A stretch of 64,000 bases of DNA. Source: Pseudomonas abietaniphila. GTDB taxonomy: Bacteria > Pseudomonadota > Gammaproteobacteria > Pseudomonadales > Pseudomonadaceae. A model generated the notes under the pieces. It saw only the letters and a list, made by a program, of their open reading frames with translations. It did no database searches and was not told where the DNA came from. Shown piece by piece: positions 8,349 through 15,958 of this stretch. Position 1 is the stretch's first letter; each line of letters starts with the position of its first letter. The position numbers and the translations under genes were made by a program. The stretch lies in the NCBI RefSeq assembly GCF_900100795.1, contig NZ_FNCO01000019.1:1-64000 (forward strand). Reading direction: 5' to 3'.

Positions 8349-8762
8349 ATGCGATTCATGATGTTGATGGTCCCCAAAGGATACGAAACCGCAGCCCCCG
8401 GCACTCAACCGGACGCCGCAGCGGTCGAGCGAATGATGAAGTACAACGAAGCGCTTCAACAGGCGGGCGTGTTGCTTTCGCTCGATGGGCTGCATCCGCC
8501 GAGCGTGGGGGCGAGGGTGACGTTCAGCAATGGGCAGGCGAAGGTGATTCAGGTGCCGTTCCCCGGTGTCAGCGAAGTCGTGGGCGGTTACTGGATGCTC
8601 GAACTGGGGTCGCTCGATGAGGCGATTGAGTGGGCCAAGCGTTGCCCGGCCGGGGACAACGAGACCGTTGAGGTGCGCAAGGTCATGGGCTTCGAGGATT
8701 TCGCGCCGGATGTGCAGGCGGCATCGGCGGGCTTCAAGGAGAAGCACGACGCCAAGCCCTGA
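8349..8762 (+). CDS. YciI/DGPF-domain family protein
   Basis: A 137-residue small alpha/beta protein of the YCII-related (DGPF) family. It starts MRFMMLMV, has the mid-protein LLSLDGLHPPSVGARVTF, then GYWMLELGSLDEAIEWAKRCP. Proteins of this type are often found with ECF sigma factors or as stand-alone genes; their reaction is not established. AAGGAAG lies before the ATG. It is transcribed divergently from the thioesterase, with 277 bases between the two starts and no other gene there. Confidence 0.85.
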   Translation: MRFMMLMVPKGYETAAPGTQPDAAAVERMMKYNEALQQAGVLLSLDGLHPPSVGARVTFSNGQAKVIQVPFPGVSEVVGGYWMLELGSLDEAIEWAKRCPAGDNETVEVRKVMGFEDFAPDVQAASAGFKEKHDAKP

Positions 8763-8805
8763 TCGGTAACGTGGCCCCTTGATCAGGCTGGAACTGACGA
8801 CTGCT

Positions 8806-9180
8806 TTTGATTCTGGCCGCAGGCCGTAGGAGCGCGCTTGCTCTGGGCCGCAGTCGGACGATCTGGCGCGCAGCGGCAGTGAATCCTGCAAACGCGATCA
8901 GCCTGGCACACCGCGCCGGATGATTTCAGGACCGCTGCGCGCTCCATCGCGTCCGTCGTAACCTCCGAATGCTCCCACGCCCTCCGGGCAGAAGCAGGAT
9001 TGCGGTCTGCCTGCACGCCTTCTAGGCGGTAGCAACGTCGCAATAGGCGTGACGGTATGCGATTGGTTTTTTATTCTGGCCGAAGGCCGTAGCGCGCTTG
9101 CTCTGGGCCGCACTCGGACGATCTGCCGGGCACCGGCAGTAAAACCAGACCCCTTGGCCGTTGCAGGCAGACTGCATCTG
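8806..9180. repeat. Two diverged direct copies of a REP-containing unit in a 500-base gene-free stretch
   Basis: The segment from about 8808 (ATTCTGGCCGCAGGCCGTAG, GCGCTTGCTCTGGGCCGC, TCGGACGATCTG) recurs with mismatches from about 9073. The first copy contains a REP-like GTAGGAGCGCGCTTGC. At 8953-8968 the stretch contains CCGTCGTAACCTCCGA, the exact reverse complement of 16 bases in each 40.4-kb tandem repeat. No open frame with a believable start covers 8763-9261. Confidence 0.6.
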
Positions 9181-9261
9181 CCAAATCTATGGCCGCTTCG
9201 CGCCCGATCGCCGACACGTCGGCTGCCTGCGTCCTCCGGCCAGAAGTCGGTTCTCAAGGTA

Positions 9262-9819
9262 TCAAGCGTGCCCTTCCTTCTTTACAAAATGCTTGTGCAT
9301 ATCGGCGGTCAGCGCTTCGACGCGTTCGGTCAGCACTTTGGTCATTTCGGTCAGGCGCGTGTTCTGTTCAAGCAGTTCGAGCATCTGCGCGGTGTGCTCC
9401 GCCGCGCGGGCCATGCGTTCTTCGTTGGCCACGGCCAGGGCTTCCCGGTGCTGCGCGTCGGCATCGGCATTGGCTTTGTCCCGCGCCGACTGGCGGGTCT
9501 GCGCGAGCAGGATCAGTGGCGCGGCGTAGGCCGACTGCAGACTGAAGGCCAGGTTGAGCAGGATGAACGGGTACAGGTCAAACGTCACCAGACCGCTGAT
9601 GTTGGCGCCGACCCACAGCAGCACGATCAATGTCTGGGCGCCGAGAAACGTCGGTGTACCGAAGAACCGCGCAAACGCTTCTGCTTTCAGCGCGAAGGCA
9701 TCGTTACCAAACGTGGGTGCCAGGTGGGCGTGGCCCTTGTGGAAACGCAGGTGATCGACTTTCGCCGGGGTGAGGGAAGGCACGTCAGTGTTGACGGGTT
9801 CGGGCGTGACTGCGGGCAT
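9262..9819 (-). CDS. DUF1003 membrane protein
   Basis: A 185-residue protein with the DUF1003 signature: two membrane segments (FLGAQTLIVLLWVGANI and the one around YPFILLNLAFSLQSAYAAP) followed by LLAQTRQSARDKANADADAQHR and a long C-terminal coiled-coil-like helix (LLEQNTRLTEMTKVLTERVEAL). It sits in the cytoplasmic membrane. The function of the family is unknown. AGGACA precedes the ATG. It is a stand-alone gene. Confidence 0.85.
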   Translation of the reverse strand: MPAVTPEPVNTDVPSLTPAKVDHLRFHKGHAHLAPTFGNDAFALKAEAFARFFGTPTFLGAQTLIVLLWVGANISGLVTFDLYPFILLNLAFSLQSAYAAPLILLAQTRQSARDKANADADAQHREALAVANEERMARAAEHTAQMLELLEQNTRLTEMTKVLTERVEALTADMHKHFVKKEGHA

Positions 9820-9932
9820 GGCGGTGTCCTGAGGGCAAAAAACATCTGCCCACTATAGGCTCAGATCAACCGCCTTTGGCGCCGCGCATGGCGGGCAGAC
9901 TCATCCCGACAGGTCAGGCAACGACCTGAGCG

Positions 9933-10139
9933 TCAATCCATGGGCTCGGGATACAACGGCTTAGACCGCGACATGATGTTGGCGTAGTCATACACATACT
10001 GACGGCCTGCATGGCTGGTCATGCGCAGGCGGTCGATCAGTTGTCGCTCTTTCTTGTTCAGGTATCTCAACCCTTGGTGGTCACTGGACTTGAGGCGATC
10101 ACGTTCATGGGCGTCAGGGAAAGTGATGACGTTCGTCAT
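9933..10139 (-). CDS. Small conserved-type hypothetical protein (68 aa)
   Basis: A 68-residue basic protein (MTNVITFPDAHERDRLKSS, then KERQLIDRLRMTSHAGRQYVYDYANIMSR). A full AAGGAGAT ribosome binding site lies at the right distance before the ATG, which is the main reason to accept it as a gene. The predicted fold is helical, without membrane segments. I recognise no family. Confidence 0.7.
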   Translation of the reverse strand: MTNVITFPDAHERDRLKSSDHQGLRYLNKKERQLIDRLRMTSHAGRQYVYDYANIMSRSKPLYPEPMD

Positions 10140-10260
10140 GAAATATCTCCTTGGTTAAATCCGTGTGCCCGGCTCCATATTCCGGTTCACCGTTTGTCGT
10201 GCGACTGCTCACCTTACCCACAAAAACTCAGACCCTTCAACCCTGCAAATGATCAATGGA

Positions 10261-10743
10261 TCACAGCACGTGCGTGATCTCGAACGATTGCCGGCTGCCG
10301 TTCACGCTGATCTGCACCTCATCGCCATCGAACTTGCCCAGCAGGTTCTGGCCCAGCGGTGCCTTGGCCGTGATGACGGTGATCAGGGTGCCATCGACGC
10401 TGATTTTCAAGCCCGCCGCATCCGGTCCCAGGAACAGATGCTGCGCAACACCGCTGGCGGACTCCAGAACGATCAGGTCGCCCGAGTGAATGCCGCGTGT
10501 GTCGTCGAAAGGCTTGAGCACGAGGTTCTGGTACAGCGTCAGCGACTGGCGAATCTCTTCCACGCGACGCGCCTGCCCAGCGGCGAGGTACGAGGCTTCC
10601 AGGCCCAGCGTGTCGTACTTGTTCTCGGCGATGTTCTCTTCATGGGTCGCGGTTTCGTACGCGGTCTGCGCGGCACGAACGGCGATGTCCAGATCGACCT
10701 CGAGTTTTTCAATGATCCGTTGCAGGACCTGCTGCTTGTTCAT
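10261..10743 (-). CDS. GreA/GreB-family transcription elongation factor-like protein
   Basis: A 160-residue protein from the ATG at 10743 (MNKQQVLQRIIEKLEVDLD). The N-terminal ~80 residues are charged and helical (coiled-coil arm), and the C-terminal half has the GreA/GreB FKBP-like domain (GDLIVLESASGVAQHLFLGP...ITVITAKAPLGQNLLGKFDGDEVQI). Gre factors enter the secondary channel of RNA polymerase and rescue backtracked complexes; variants with altered arms can instead antagonise them. The acidic tip residues cannot be assigned with certainty. It is downstream of a small membrane protein gene on the same strand. Confidence 0.8.
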   Translation of the reverse strand: MNKQQVLQRIIEKLEVDLDIAVRAAQTAYETATHEENIAENKYDTLGLEASYLAAGQARRVEEIRQSLTLYQNLVLKPFDDTRGIHSGDLIVLESASGVAQHLFLGPDAAGLKISVDGTLITVITAKAPLGQNLLGKFDGDEVQISVNGSRQSFEITHVL

Positions 10744-10769
10744 GAGTGCTGCTTGTCTCGTGGAAGGAA

Positions 10770-11165
10770 TCAACCGCAGAACTGGTAAATCGCGGCGCGG
10801 CTCTTCTCGCTGGGCGCGGTCTGATTCTGCTGCATCCAGAACTGGCATTTGGGGCCATTGAAGTTGCGTTGGCGTTCAGCCTGCTCGGCTTCCTGCGTCT
10901 GACGGCCCTCGCTGTCGCGCAAGATCTGCCGGTACTGGTCAAACATCGGGTTGTCGCTTTCAGGCTTTGCCTTGGCGGCGGGCGGGCTGGTCATCTGATT
11001 GGCCGCATTGCTCAGCGCCTGGGTCTGCTCGGCAGGCAGCGCTTTGTAAATCAGCCAGCCCGTCAGTGCCACGGCCATGAAACCCAGCCAGATACCGACG
11101 GCGATGGACAGAATCAGCTTCAGCGGTTGGAGCGTCACGGACAATTGGCGATGGTTGACGTACAT
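10770..11165 (-). CDS. Conserved hypothetical single-pass membrane protein
   Basis: A 131-residue protein starting MYVNHRQLSVTLQPLKL at 11165, with GGGAG upstream. One membrane helix (LILSIAVGIWLGFMAVALTGWLIY) is followed by a Gln/Ala-rich extracytoplasmic or cytoplasmic part ending in two Cys regions (GPKCQFWMQQ, IYQFCG). The two cysteines could form a disulfide if the tail is periplasmic. It is 26 bases upstream of the Gre-like gene and divergent from earP. Function unknown. Confidence 0.7.
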   Translation of the reverse strand: MYVNHRQLSVTLQPLKLILSIAVGIWLGFMAVALTGWLIYKALPAEQTQALSNAANQMTSPPAAKAKPESDNPMFDQYRQILRDSEGRQTQEAEQAERQRNFNGPKCQFWMQQNQTAPSEKSRAAIYQFCG

Positions 11166-11278
11166 AGCAGACTCCCTACTTGTATGACGTTGGCGCCGAT
11201 TGTCGCACGACCGGGGCTGGTGATTCTGCGCTGTTATGAAGGACAATCCGTTTTTTTGAACATCCTCAGGGAGCCCGG

Positions 11279-12427
11279 ATGAAAGCCTCTTGGGATATTT
11301 TCTGCACTGTTGTGGATAACTTTGGTGATGTTGGCGTGACGTTCCGTCTGGCCCGACAACTGGTCGCCGAGCATGGTATGGAGGTGCGCCTGTGGGTCGA
11401 CGACCTGTCGGTGTTCGCTCGCTTGTGTCCGGGCGCCGACGCTCAGGCAGTGCAGCAATGGCATGACGGCGTCAGCGTCTGTTTCTGGGCCAAGGACTGG
11501 CAGCCCGCCGAGCCTGCCGACGTGGTGATCGAGGCGTTCGCCTGTCATCTACCCGCCGCTTACATCGACGCCATGAAGGCCCGTAATCCGCGTCCACTGT
11601 GGTTGAACCTTGAATACCTCAGTGCGGAAGAGTGGGTCACCGGTTGCCATGGGTTGCCGTCGTTGCAGTCCAGCGGCATCCAGAAATTCTTCTTCTTTCC
11701 GGGGTTCCGGACCAGCACCGGCGGCTTGCTGCGCGAAGCCGGGCTGATCGAACGTCGGCAGGCCTTCGAACAGAACCCGGCCGCGCAGCAGGCGTTTTTG
11801 GCCAGCCTCGGTATTTGTCCACAGGCAGACGCTGAACAGGGGCCGCCCCGGCTGATTTCGTTGTTCGCCTACGAACACGCAGGTTTGGGTTCGTGGCTCG
11901 ACTGCCTGGCGTTCGATGATCGCAAAACCCATTTGCTGGTGCCGGAAGGTCGGATTCTGGGAGACCTGGAGCGCTGGCTCGGTGTTGATGCCTTGAAAGC
12001 GGGCGATTTGAACCAGCGCAACGCCCTGACGATTCAGGTGTTGCCGTTCGTTCGTCAGGAAGATTACGACCGGCTGCTGTGGTGTTGCGCGTTCAACGTC
12101 GTGCGTGGCGAAGATTCGTTTGTGCGCGCGCAATGGGCGGGTCGCCCGCTGATCTGGCACATCTACGAACAGGACGACGATGCCCATTGGGCGAAGCTGG
12201 ACGCGTTTCTCGAACTGTATCTGGCGGGGTTATCCACAGAGGCGGGGCAAGCGCTGACCGAGGTCTGGCGTCACTGGAACGCGGGTCAGACAATGACGCA
12301 AAGCTGGAATACCCTGGAAAAGCACCGCGCCGAGCTGGCCGCGCACGCTGAACGGTGGTGTCTGGAACAGGCCTTGCAAGACGATCTGACGACTGCGCTG
12401 GTAACGTTTTACCGAAATTGGATATGA
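11279..12427 (+). CDS. earP: EF-P arginine rhamnosyltransferase EarP
   Basis: A 382-residue protein that begins MKASWDIFCTVVDNFGDVGV. The EarP catalytic aspartates fall at Asp13 and Asp17, as in characterised family members, and the C-terminal half has the nucleotide-sugar-binding region (LPFVRQEDYDRLLWCCAFNVVRGEDSFVRAQWAG). EarP transfers rhamnose from dTDP-beta-L-rhamnose to Arg32 of EF-P and so activates it for rescuing polyproline-stalled ribosomes. Its substrate gene efp is the next gene. Length and position are standard. Confidence 0.97.
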   Translation: MKASWDIFCTVVDNFGDVGVTFRLARQLVAEHGMEVRLWVDDLSVFARLCPGADAQAVQQWHDGVSVCFWAKDWQPAEPADVVIEAFACHLPAAYIDAMKARNPRPLWLNLEYLSAEEWVTGCHGLPSLQSSGIQKFFFFPGFRTSTGGLLREAGLIERRQAFEQNPAAQQAFLASLGICPQADAEQGPPRLISLFAYEHAGLGSWLDCLAFDDRKTHLLVPEGRILGDLERWLGVDALKAGDLNQRNALTIQVLPFVRQEDYDRLLWCCAFNVVRGEDSFVRAQWAGRPLIWHIYEQDDDAHWAKLDAFLELYLAGLSTEAGQALTEVWRHWNAGQTMTQSWNTLEKHRAELAAHAERWCLEQALQDDLTTALVTFYRNWI

Positions 12428-12442
12428 TACGCGGCCTTGTAT

Positions 12443-12481
12443 TAAGCCCTGTACGAAAAGTGGCTTTTCGTACAGGGCTTA
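12443..12481 (+). promoter_or_regulatory. Perfect 18-bp inverted repeat in the earP-efp gap
   Basis: TAAGCCCTGTACGAAAAG (12443-12460), a three-base loop TGG, and its exact reverse complement to 12481. No T-tract follows. It ends about 33 bases before the efp ATG, so it would sit in the efp 5' leader of an earP-efp transcript. TATGAT at 12422-12427 is a possible -10 for efp just before it. Confidence 0.7.
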
Positions 12482-12514
12482 GAAAGAACTTCAATCCAAA
12501 TTCGGATACTCGTA

Positions 12515-13084
12515 ATGAAAACTGGTAAAGAGCTTAAACCCGGCACCGTGATCCGTATCGACAACGATCCTTGGCTGGTTCAGAAAGCTGAATTCACCAA
12601 GTCGGGCCGTAACAGCGCGATCATGAAGACCAAGCTGAAAAACCTGCTGACCGGCTACAAGACTGAAACCGTCTACAGCGCCGACGACAAGCTGGACGAC
12701 GTGATCCTGGACCGTAAAGAAGCCACCCTGTCTTTCATCAGCGGTGATTCGTACACGTTCATGGACACCAGCGACTACACCATGTACGAGCTGAACGCCG
12801 AAGACATCGAAGCCGTTCTGCCTTTCGTTGAAGAAGGCATGACTGACGTCTGTGAAGCCGTATTCTTCGAAGACCGTCTGGTTTCCGTAGAGCTGCCGAC
12901 CACCATCGTGCGCGTCGTTGACTACACCGAAGGTTCCGCTCGCGGCGACACTTCCGGCAAAGTCATGAAGCCTGCCAAGCTGGCAAACGGTACCGAACTG
13001 CAAGTGGCTGATTTCATCGAAATCGGTGACAAGATCGAGATCGACACCCGTGAAGGCGGTTCCTACAAAGGCCGTGCTAAATAA
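12515..13084 (+). CDS. efp: Translation elongation factor P
   Basis: A 189-residue EF-P with the KOW-like N-terminal domain (MKTGKELKPGTVIRIDNDPW) and two OB domains. The modified loop reads KSGRNSAI with Arg at position 32, the residue rhamnosylated by EarP, rather than the Lys of the EpmA pathway. It enters the ribosomal E site to relieve polyproline stalling. A strong hairpin lies in its leader and an intrinsic terminator follows the stop. Confidence 0.98.
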   Translation: MKTGKELKPGTVIRIDNDPWLVQKAEFTKSGRNSAIMKTKLKNLLTGYKTETVYSADDKLDDVILDRKEATLSFISGDSYTFMDTSDYTMYELNAEDIEAVLPFVEEGMTDVCEAVFFEDRLVSVELPTTIVRVVDYTEGSARGDTSGKVMKPAKLANGTELQVADFIEIGDKIEIDTREGGSYKGRAK

Positions 13085-13110
13085 GCATTGCTTCTGTAAC
13101 GCCGGATACG

Positions 13111-13141
13111 AAAAAGCCCGACCATTGAGTCGGGCTTTTTT
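13111..13141 (+). terminator. Intrinsic terminator of efp
   Basis: Stem AAAAAGCCCGAC / GTCGGGCTTTTT with loop CATTGA, followed by T residues, 26 bases after the efp stop. Confidence 0.9.
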
Positions 13142-13218
13142 GTGGCCGAAGGGTTTGTCGATTACCCGTTCATCTCGCATGTCTCCATTCGCAGGATTGC
13201 ATGTCGAACCCACCGATG

Positions 13219-13285
13219 CCATCGCGGGCAAGCGCGCTCCTACAGGTGACTCGATACCTTGTAGGAGCGCGCTTGCCCGCGATGG
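13219..13285. repeat. REPIN with perfect 26-bp arms
   Basis: Two REP copies (GTAGGAGCGCGCTTGCC family) in inverted orientation; the arms 13219-13244 and 13260-13285 are exact reverse complements around a 15-base spacer. It lies between the convergent efp and esterase genes. Confidence 0.9.
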
Positions 13286-13326
13286 CGTCAGATGAATCGC
13301 TGAAGATTCATCCGACGTGCTTCGTC

Positions 13327-14346
13327 TTACTTCAGATGAACCTTCAGCTCTTGGGACGCCTGCAACATCGCAGACCGCACTTCCGGTACCTGGCTGACCA
13401 CGTTCAACAGGCCGTAGTCGTGAATCATGCCGTTGTAACGCACTGCGGTGACCGGCACACCGGCCTGGTCCAGTTTGCGCGCGTACGCTTCGCCTTCGTC
13501 GCGCAGGACGTCGGCACCGGCGGTCTGCACCAGCGCAGGCGGCAGGCCTTTCAACTGATCCAGCGTGGCGCGCAGCGGTGAGGCATAGATCTCGGCGCGT
13601 TGTTTGGGATCGGTGGTGTAGTTGTCCCAGAACCACTTCATCATGTTGCGAGTGAGGAAGTGGCCCTCGGCGAACTGGTCATACGAACCGGTATCGAAGT
13701 TGGCGTCGGTCACTGGCCACAGCAGCACCTGGTACTTGATCGCCGGGGTGCCTTTGTCTTTGGCCATCAGGCTGACGACCGCCGCCATGTTGCCACCGAC
13801 ACTGTTGCCCGCTACCGCAAGGCGTTTGCCGTCGACGTTGATTTCCTTGCCGTGCTCGGCAACCCATTTAGTCGCCGCGTAAGCCTGATTGATCGCGGTC
13901 GGGTAGTGCGCTTCAGGCGAAGGGGTGTAGTTGACGAACACCGCCACCGCACCGGAACCCTCTACCAGATCCCGCACCAGGCGCTCGTGCGTCGGGTAGT
14001 CACCCAGCACCCAGCCGCCGCCGTGGAAGTACATGAACACGGGCAAGGTGCCTTTCACACCCGCCGGACGCACGATGGTCAGGCTGATGTTCTGGCCATC
14101 GACCGAGATGGTCTTCTGGCTGACATCGGCTTTTGGCAGGGTCAGCTTGACCCCGGCCTGAGCGCCCGTGAGTACCGCACGTGCATCCTTGGGCGACAGC
14201 TGTTCGATCGGCTTGCCACCACCGGAATTCAGCGCATCGAGGAACGCCTGTGTGTTGTGCTCGACGCCGGTGTCGGTCGCTGCGAAAGCGTTGCCGACCG
14301 AAAGGGCGAGGAGCGAGCCAGCCAGAATCTTGCCGAACGTGTTCAT
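13327..14346 (-). CDS. Secreted/periplasmic alpha/beta hydrolase, HSL-type esterase
   Basis: A 339-residue hydrolase with a cleavable signal peptide (MNTFGKILAGSLLALSVGNA, cut after AFA). The hormone-sensitive-lipase oxyanion motif HGGG is at 108-111, and the triad is Ser182 (GNSVGG), Asp279 (ADVLRDEG) and His309 (IHDYG). It probably hydrolyses short-chain esters in the periplasm. It starts 26 bases after ohr on the same strand, so the two are likely co-transcribed under OhrR. Esterase genes are frequent companions of ohr in Pseudomonas. The physiological substrate is unknown. Confidence 0.88.
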   Translation of the reverse strand: MNTFGKILAGSLLALSVGNAFAATDTGVEHNTQAFLDALNSGGGKPIEQLSPKDARAVLTGAQAGVKLTLPKADVSQKTISVDGQNISLTIVRPAGVKGTLPVFMYFHGGGWVLGDYPTHERLVRDLVEGSGAVAVFVNYTPSPEAHYPTAINQAYAATKWVAEHGKEINVDGKRLAVAGNSVGGNMAAVVSLMAKDKGTPAIKYQVLLWPVTDANFDTGSYDQFAEGHFLTRNMMKWFWDNYTTDPKQRAEIYASPLRATLDQLKGLPPALVQTAGADVLRDEGEAYARKLDQAGVPVTAVRYNGMIHDYGLLNVVSQVPEVRSAMLQASQELKVHLK

Positions 14347-14372
14347 GTTTATCTCCTACGGGGTCGGGTGGG

Positions 14373-14792
14373 TTAGACGGTTACGTGCAGACGTACGTCA
14401 ACGTTGCCGCGAGTGGCGTTGGAGTAAGGGCAAACCTGGTGAGCCGCGTCGACCAGCGCTTGGGCGTCGGCCTGGTCCAGACCTGGCAGGTTGATGTTCA
14501 GGTCGATGTCCAGACCGAAACCGCCAGGGATCTGGCCAATGCCGACATGGGCAGTGATCGAGGCGTCGGCCGGGATGCTGCGTTTGCTTTGACCGGCGAC
14601 GAATTTCAGTGCGCCGATGAAGCAGGCCGAGTAGCCGGCGGCGAACAGTTGCTCAGGGTTGGTGGCTTCACCACCGGCGCCGCCCAATTCTTTCGGGGTG
14701 GCCAGTTTCACGTCGAGGATTTTGTCGCTGGAAACAGCACGGCCATCACGGCCACCGGTTGCGGTTGCGACTGCGGTATAGAGAGTTTGCAT
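14373..14792 (-). CDS. ohr: Organic hydroperoxide resistance protein Ohr
   Basis: A 139-residue Ohr/OsmC-family peroxidase. The two redox cysteines are Cys57 (GYSACFIGAL) and Cys121 (QVCPYSNAT). Ohr reduces organic and fatty-acid hydroperoxides with lipoylated-protein or dithiol reductants in the cytoplasm. A palindromic candidate OhrR operator lies 41-69 bases upstream of its ATG, and ohrR follows 447 bases away in the same orientation as an independent unit. Confidence 0.97.
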   Translation of the reverse strand: MQTLYTAVATATGGRDGRAVSSDKILDVKLATPKELGGAGGEATNPEQLFAAGYSACFIGALKFVAGQSKRSIPADASITAHVGIGQIPGGFGLDIDLNINLPGLDQADAQALVDAAHQVCPYSNATRGNVDVRLHVTV

Positions 14793-14832
14793 GATATTTC
14801 CTCACTAGATGATGTTGGCGTAGGCCGGTTGT

Positions 14833-14861
14833 GCTTAGCGCTAAAAGTTTGCGCGCTAAGC
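14833..14861. promoter_or_regulatory. Candidate OhrR operator upstream of ohr
   Basis: GCTTAGCGC (14833-14841) and its exact reverse complement GCGCTAAGC (14853-14861) flank an 11-base spacer. A second weaker pair of TGCGCA half-sites lies at 14880-14900. The position in front of the ohr start and the dyad fit a MarR-family site. The rest of the gap to ohrR (14901-15238) holds an AT-rich part and a REPIN. Confidence 0.6.
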
Positions 14862-15074
14862 AAGTGAGATGAAATGTACTGCGCAAATGTTTAGTGCGCA
14901 ATATAAATTTCTGAAGTTTTTCAAAAAAATCGTGAGGGGCTGAACTGAATCTATTTAACTTATTGATAAATAACGATTTATTTTTAATTTTTTGTTGTGC
15001 CGTCAAAAGCGAAGGCGCCCGTGAAATCGCATCCGCCGTCAAGCCATGCCCAGACGGCGCTTTCACCACGGATC

Positions 15075-15165
15075 CTGTAGGAGCGCGCTTGCCCGCGAAG
15101 GCATTCATGCAGGCACCCTCGTGATACCTGCGCGGACGCTTTCGCGGGCAAGCGCGCTCCTACAG
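15075..15165. repeat. REPIN between ohr promoter and ohrR terminator
   Basis: Inverted REP copies of 25 bases (15075-15099 and 15141-15165), both of the GTAGGAGCGCGCTTGCC family, exact complements. Confidence 0.88.
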
Positions 15166-15190
15166 AGATCAGTGGCAGGGTCGGGCGGCA

Positions 15191-15220
15191 ATAAAAAAGG
15201 CCAGCAACAAGGCTGGCCTT
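15191..15220 (-). terminator. Intrinsic terminator of ohrR
   Basis: On the minus strand the stem AAGGCCAGC / GCTGGCCTT is followed by TTTTTTAT, 19 bases after the ohrR stop. It separates ohrR from ohr transcription. Confidence 0.85.
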
Positions 15221-15238
15221 AAGTGAAGGAGGGGGTCA

Positions 15239-15712
15239 TCAGATGCTGCCGTGCAGGTTCCCGCGCAACCCCAACAGATCTTTCTGTAGCGCTTGCAGTT
15301 GCTGAACACTGATGCCGCTGGCCGCCAGAATGCACTGTGGAATGCTTTGCGCTTTGGTGTGCAACGCTTTGCCTTGCTCGGTCAGGGTCAGCAGGACGAC
15401 GCGCTCGTCCTCTTTGCTCCGCGTACGGCTGATCAAGCCTTCGGTTTCCAGTCGTTTCAGCAGAGGGGTCAACGATCCCGGATCAGTCAGCAAGCGCGTG
15501 CTGACTTCTCCCACCGTCAAACCATCCCGCTCCCACAGCACCAACATGGCCAGGTATTGCGGATAGGTCAGGTTAAGCGCCTGGAGCAGGGGTTTGTACA
15601 CCTTGGTCATCATCAGTGACGTGGAGTACAGGGCAAAACACAGCTGGTTATCCAGCAGCAAATCGTCGCAACTGCCAGCGCCCGCCGTGGTGGAGCCTTT
15701 TTCGGCGTTCAT
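15239..15712 (-). CDS. ohrR: MarR-family organic peroxide sensor OhrR
   Basis: A 157-residue MarR-type winged-helix repressor. The peroxide-sensing cysteine of OhrR is Cys25 in NQLCFALYS, and the DNA-binding region is LTVGEVSTRLLTDPGSLTPLLKRLETEGLI with wing SRTRSKEDERVVLLTLTEQG. Oxidation of the cysteine releases DNA and derepresses ohr. Gene order ohr-ohrR and the dyad before ohr support this over other MarR proteins. Confidence 0.93.
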   Translation of the reverse strand: MNAEKGSTTAGAGSCDDLLLDNQLCFALYSTSLMMTKVYKPLLQALNLTYPQYLAMLVLWERDGLTVGEVSTRLLTDPGSLTPLLKRLETEGLISRTRSKEDERVVLLTLTEQGKALHTKAQSIPQCILAASGISVQQLQALQKDLLGLRGNLHGSI

Positions 15713-15958
15713 CGGGTGTTCCTCGGTTAATCGGTAGTGATTGGTAATTTAGTGCCATGATCTTTATTGCACCAGATAATTTCGGTAATCGGTCGTCCGG
15801 TGTTTTTCTATCGCAATGCCACAGATTGATTCGGGAGACGTTAAAACACGAATCGTGAACCGACTGATCACGTTTCGTTGAGCGTAATATTCGACTGCGG
15901 ATTTCCCCGCTTCGCCCGACTGCGTAGCATGCGCGCAGGATTAAACTGAGGACCGCGC

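Noticed and set aside
8898..9257. Overlapping open frames on both strands in the 8.8-9.2 kb gap
   Set aside because: They run through repeat sequence, lack starts with ribosome binding sites and look like no protein I know.
12491..13636. Long minus-strand open frame over efp and the following REPIN
   Set aside because: It crosses a terminator and a REPIN and is antisense to an essential-type gene with strong codon bias.
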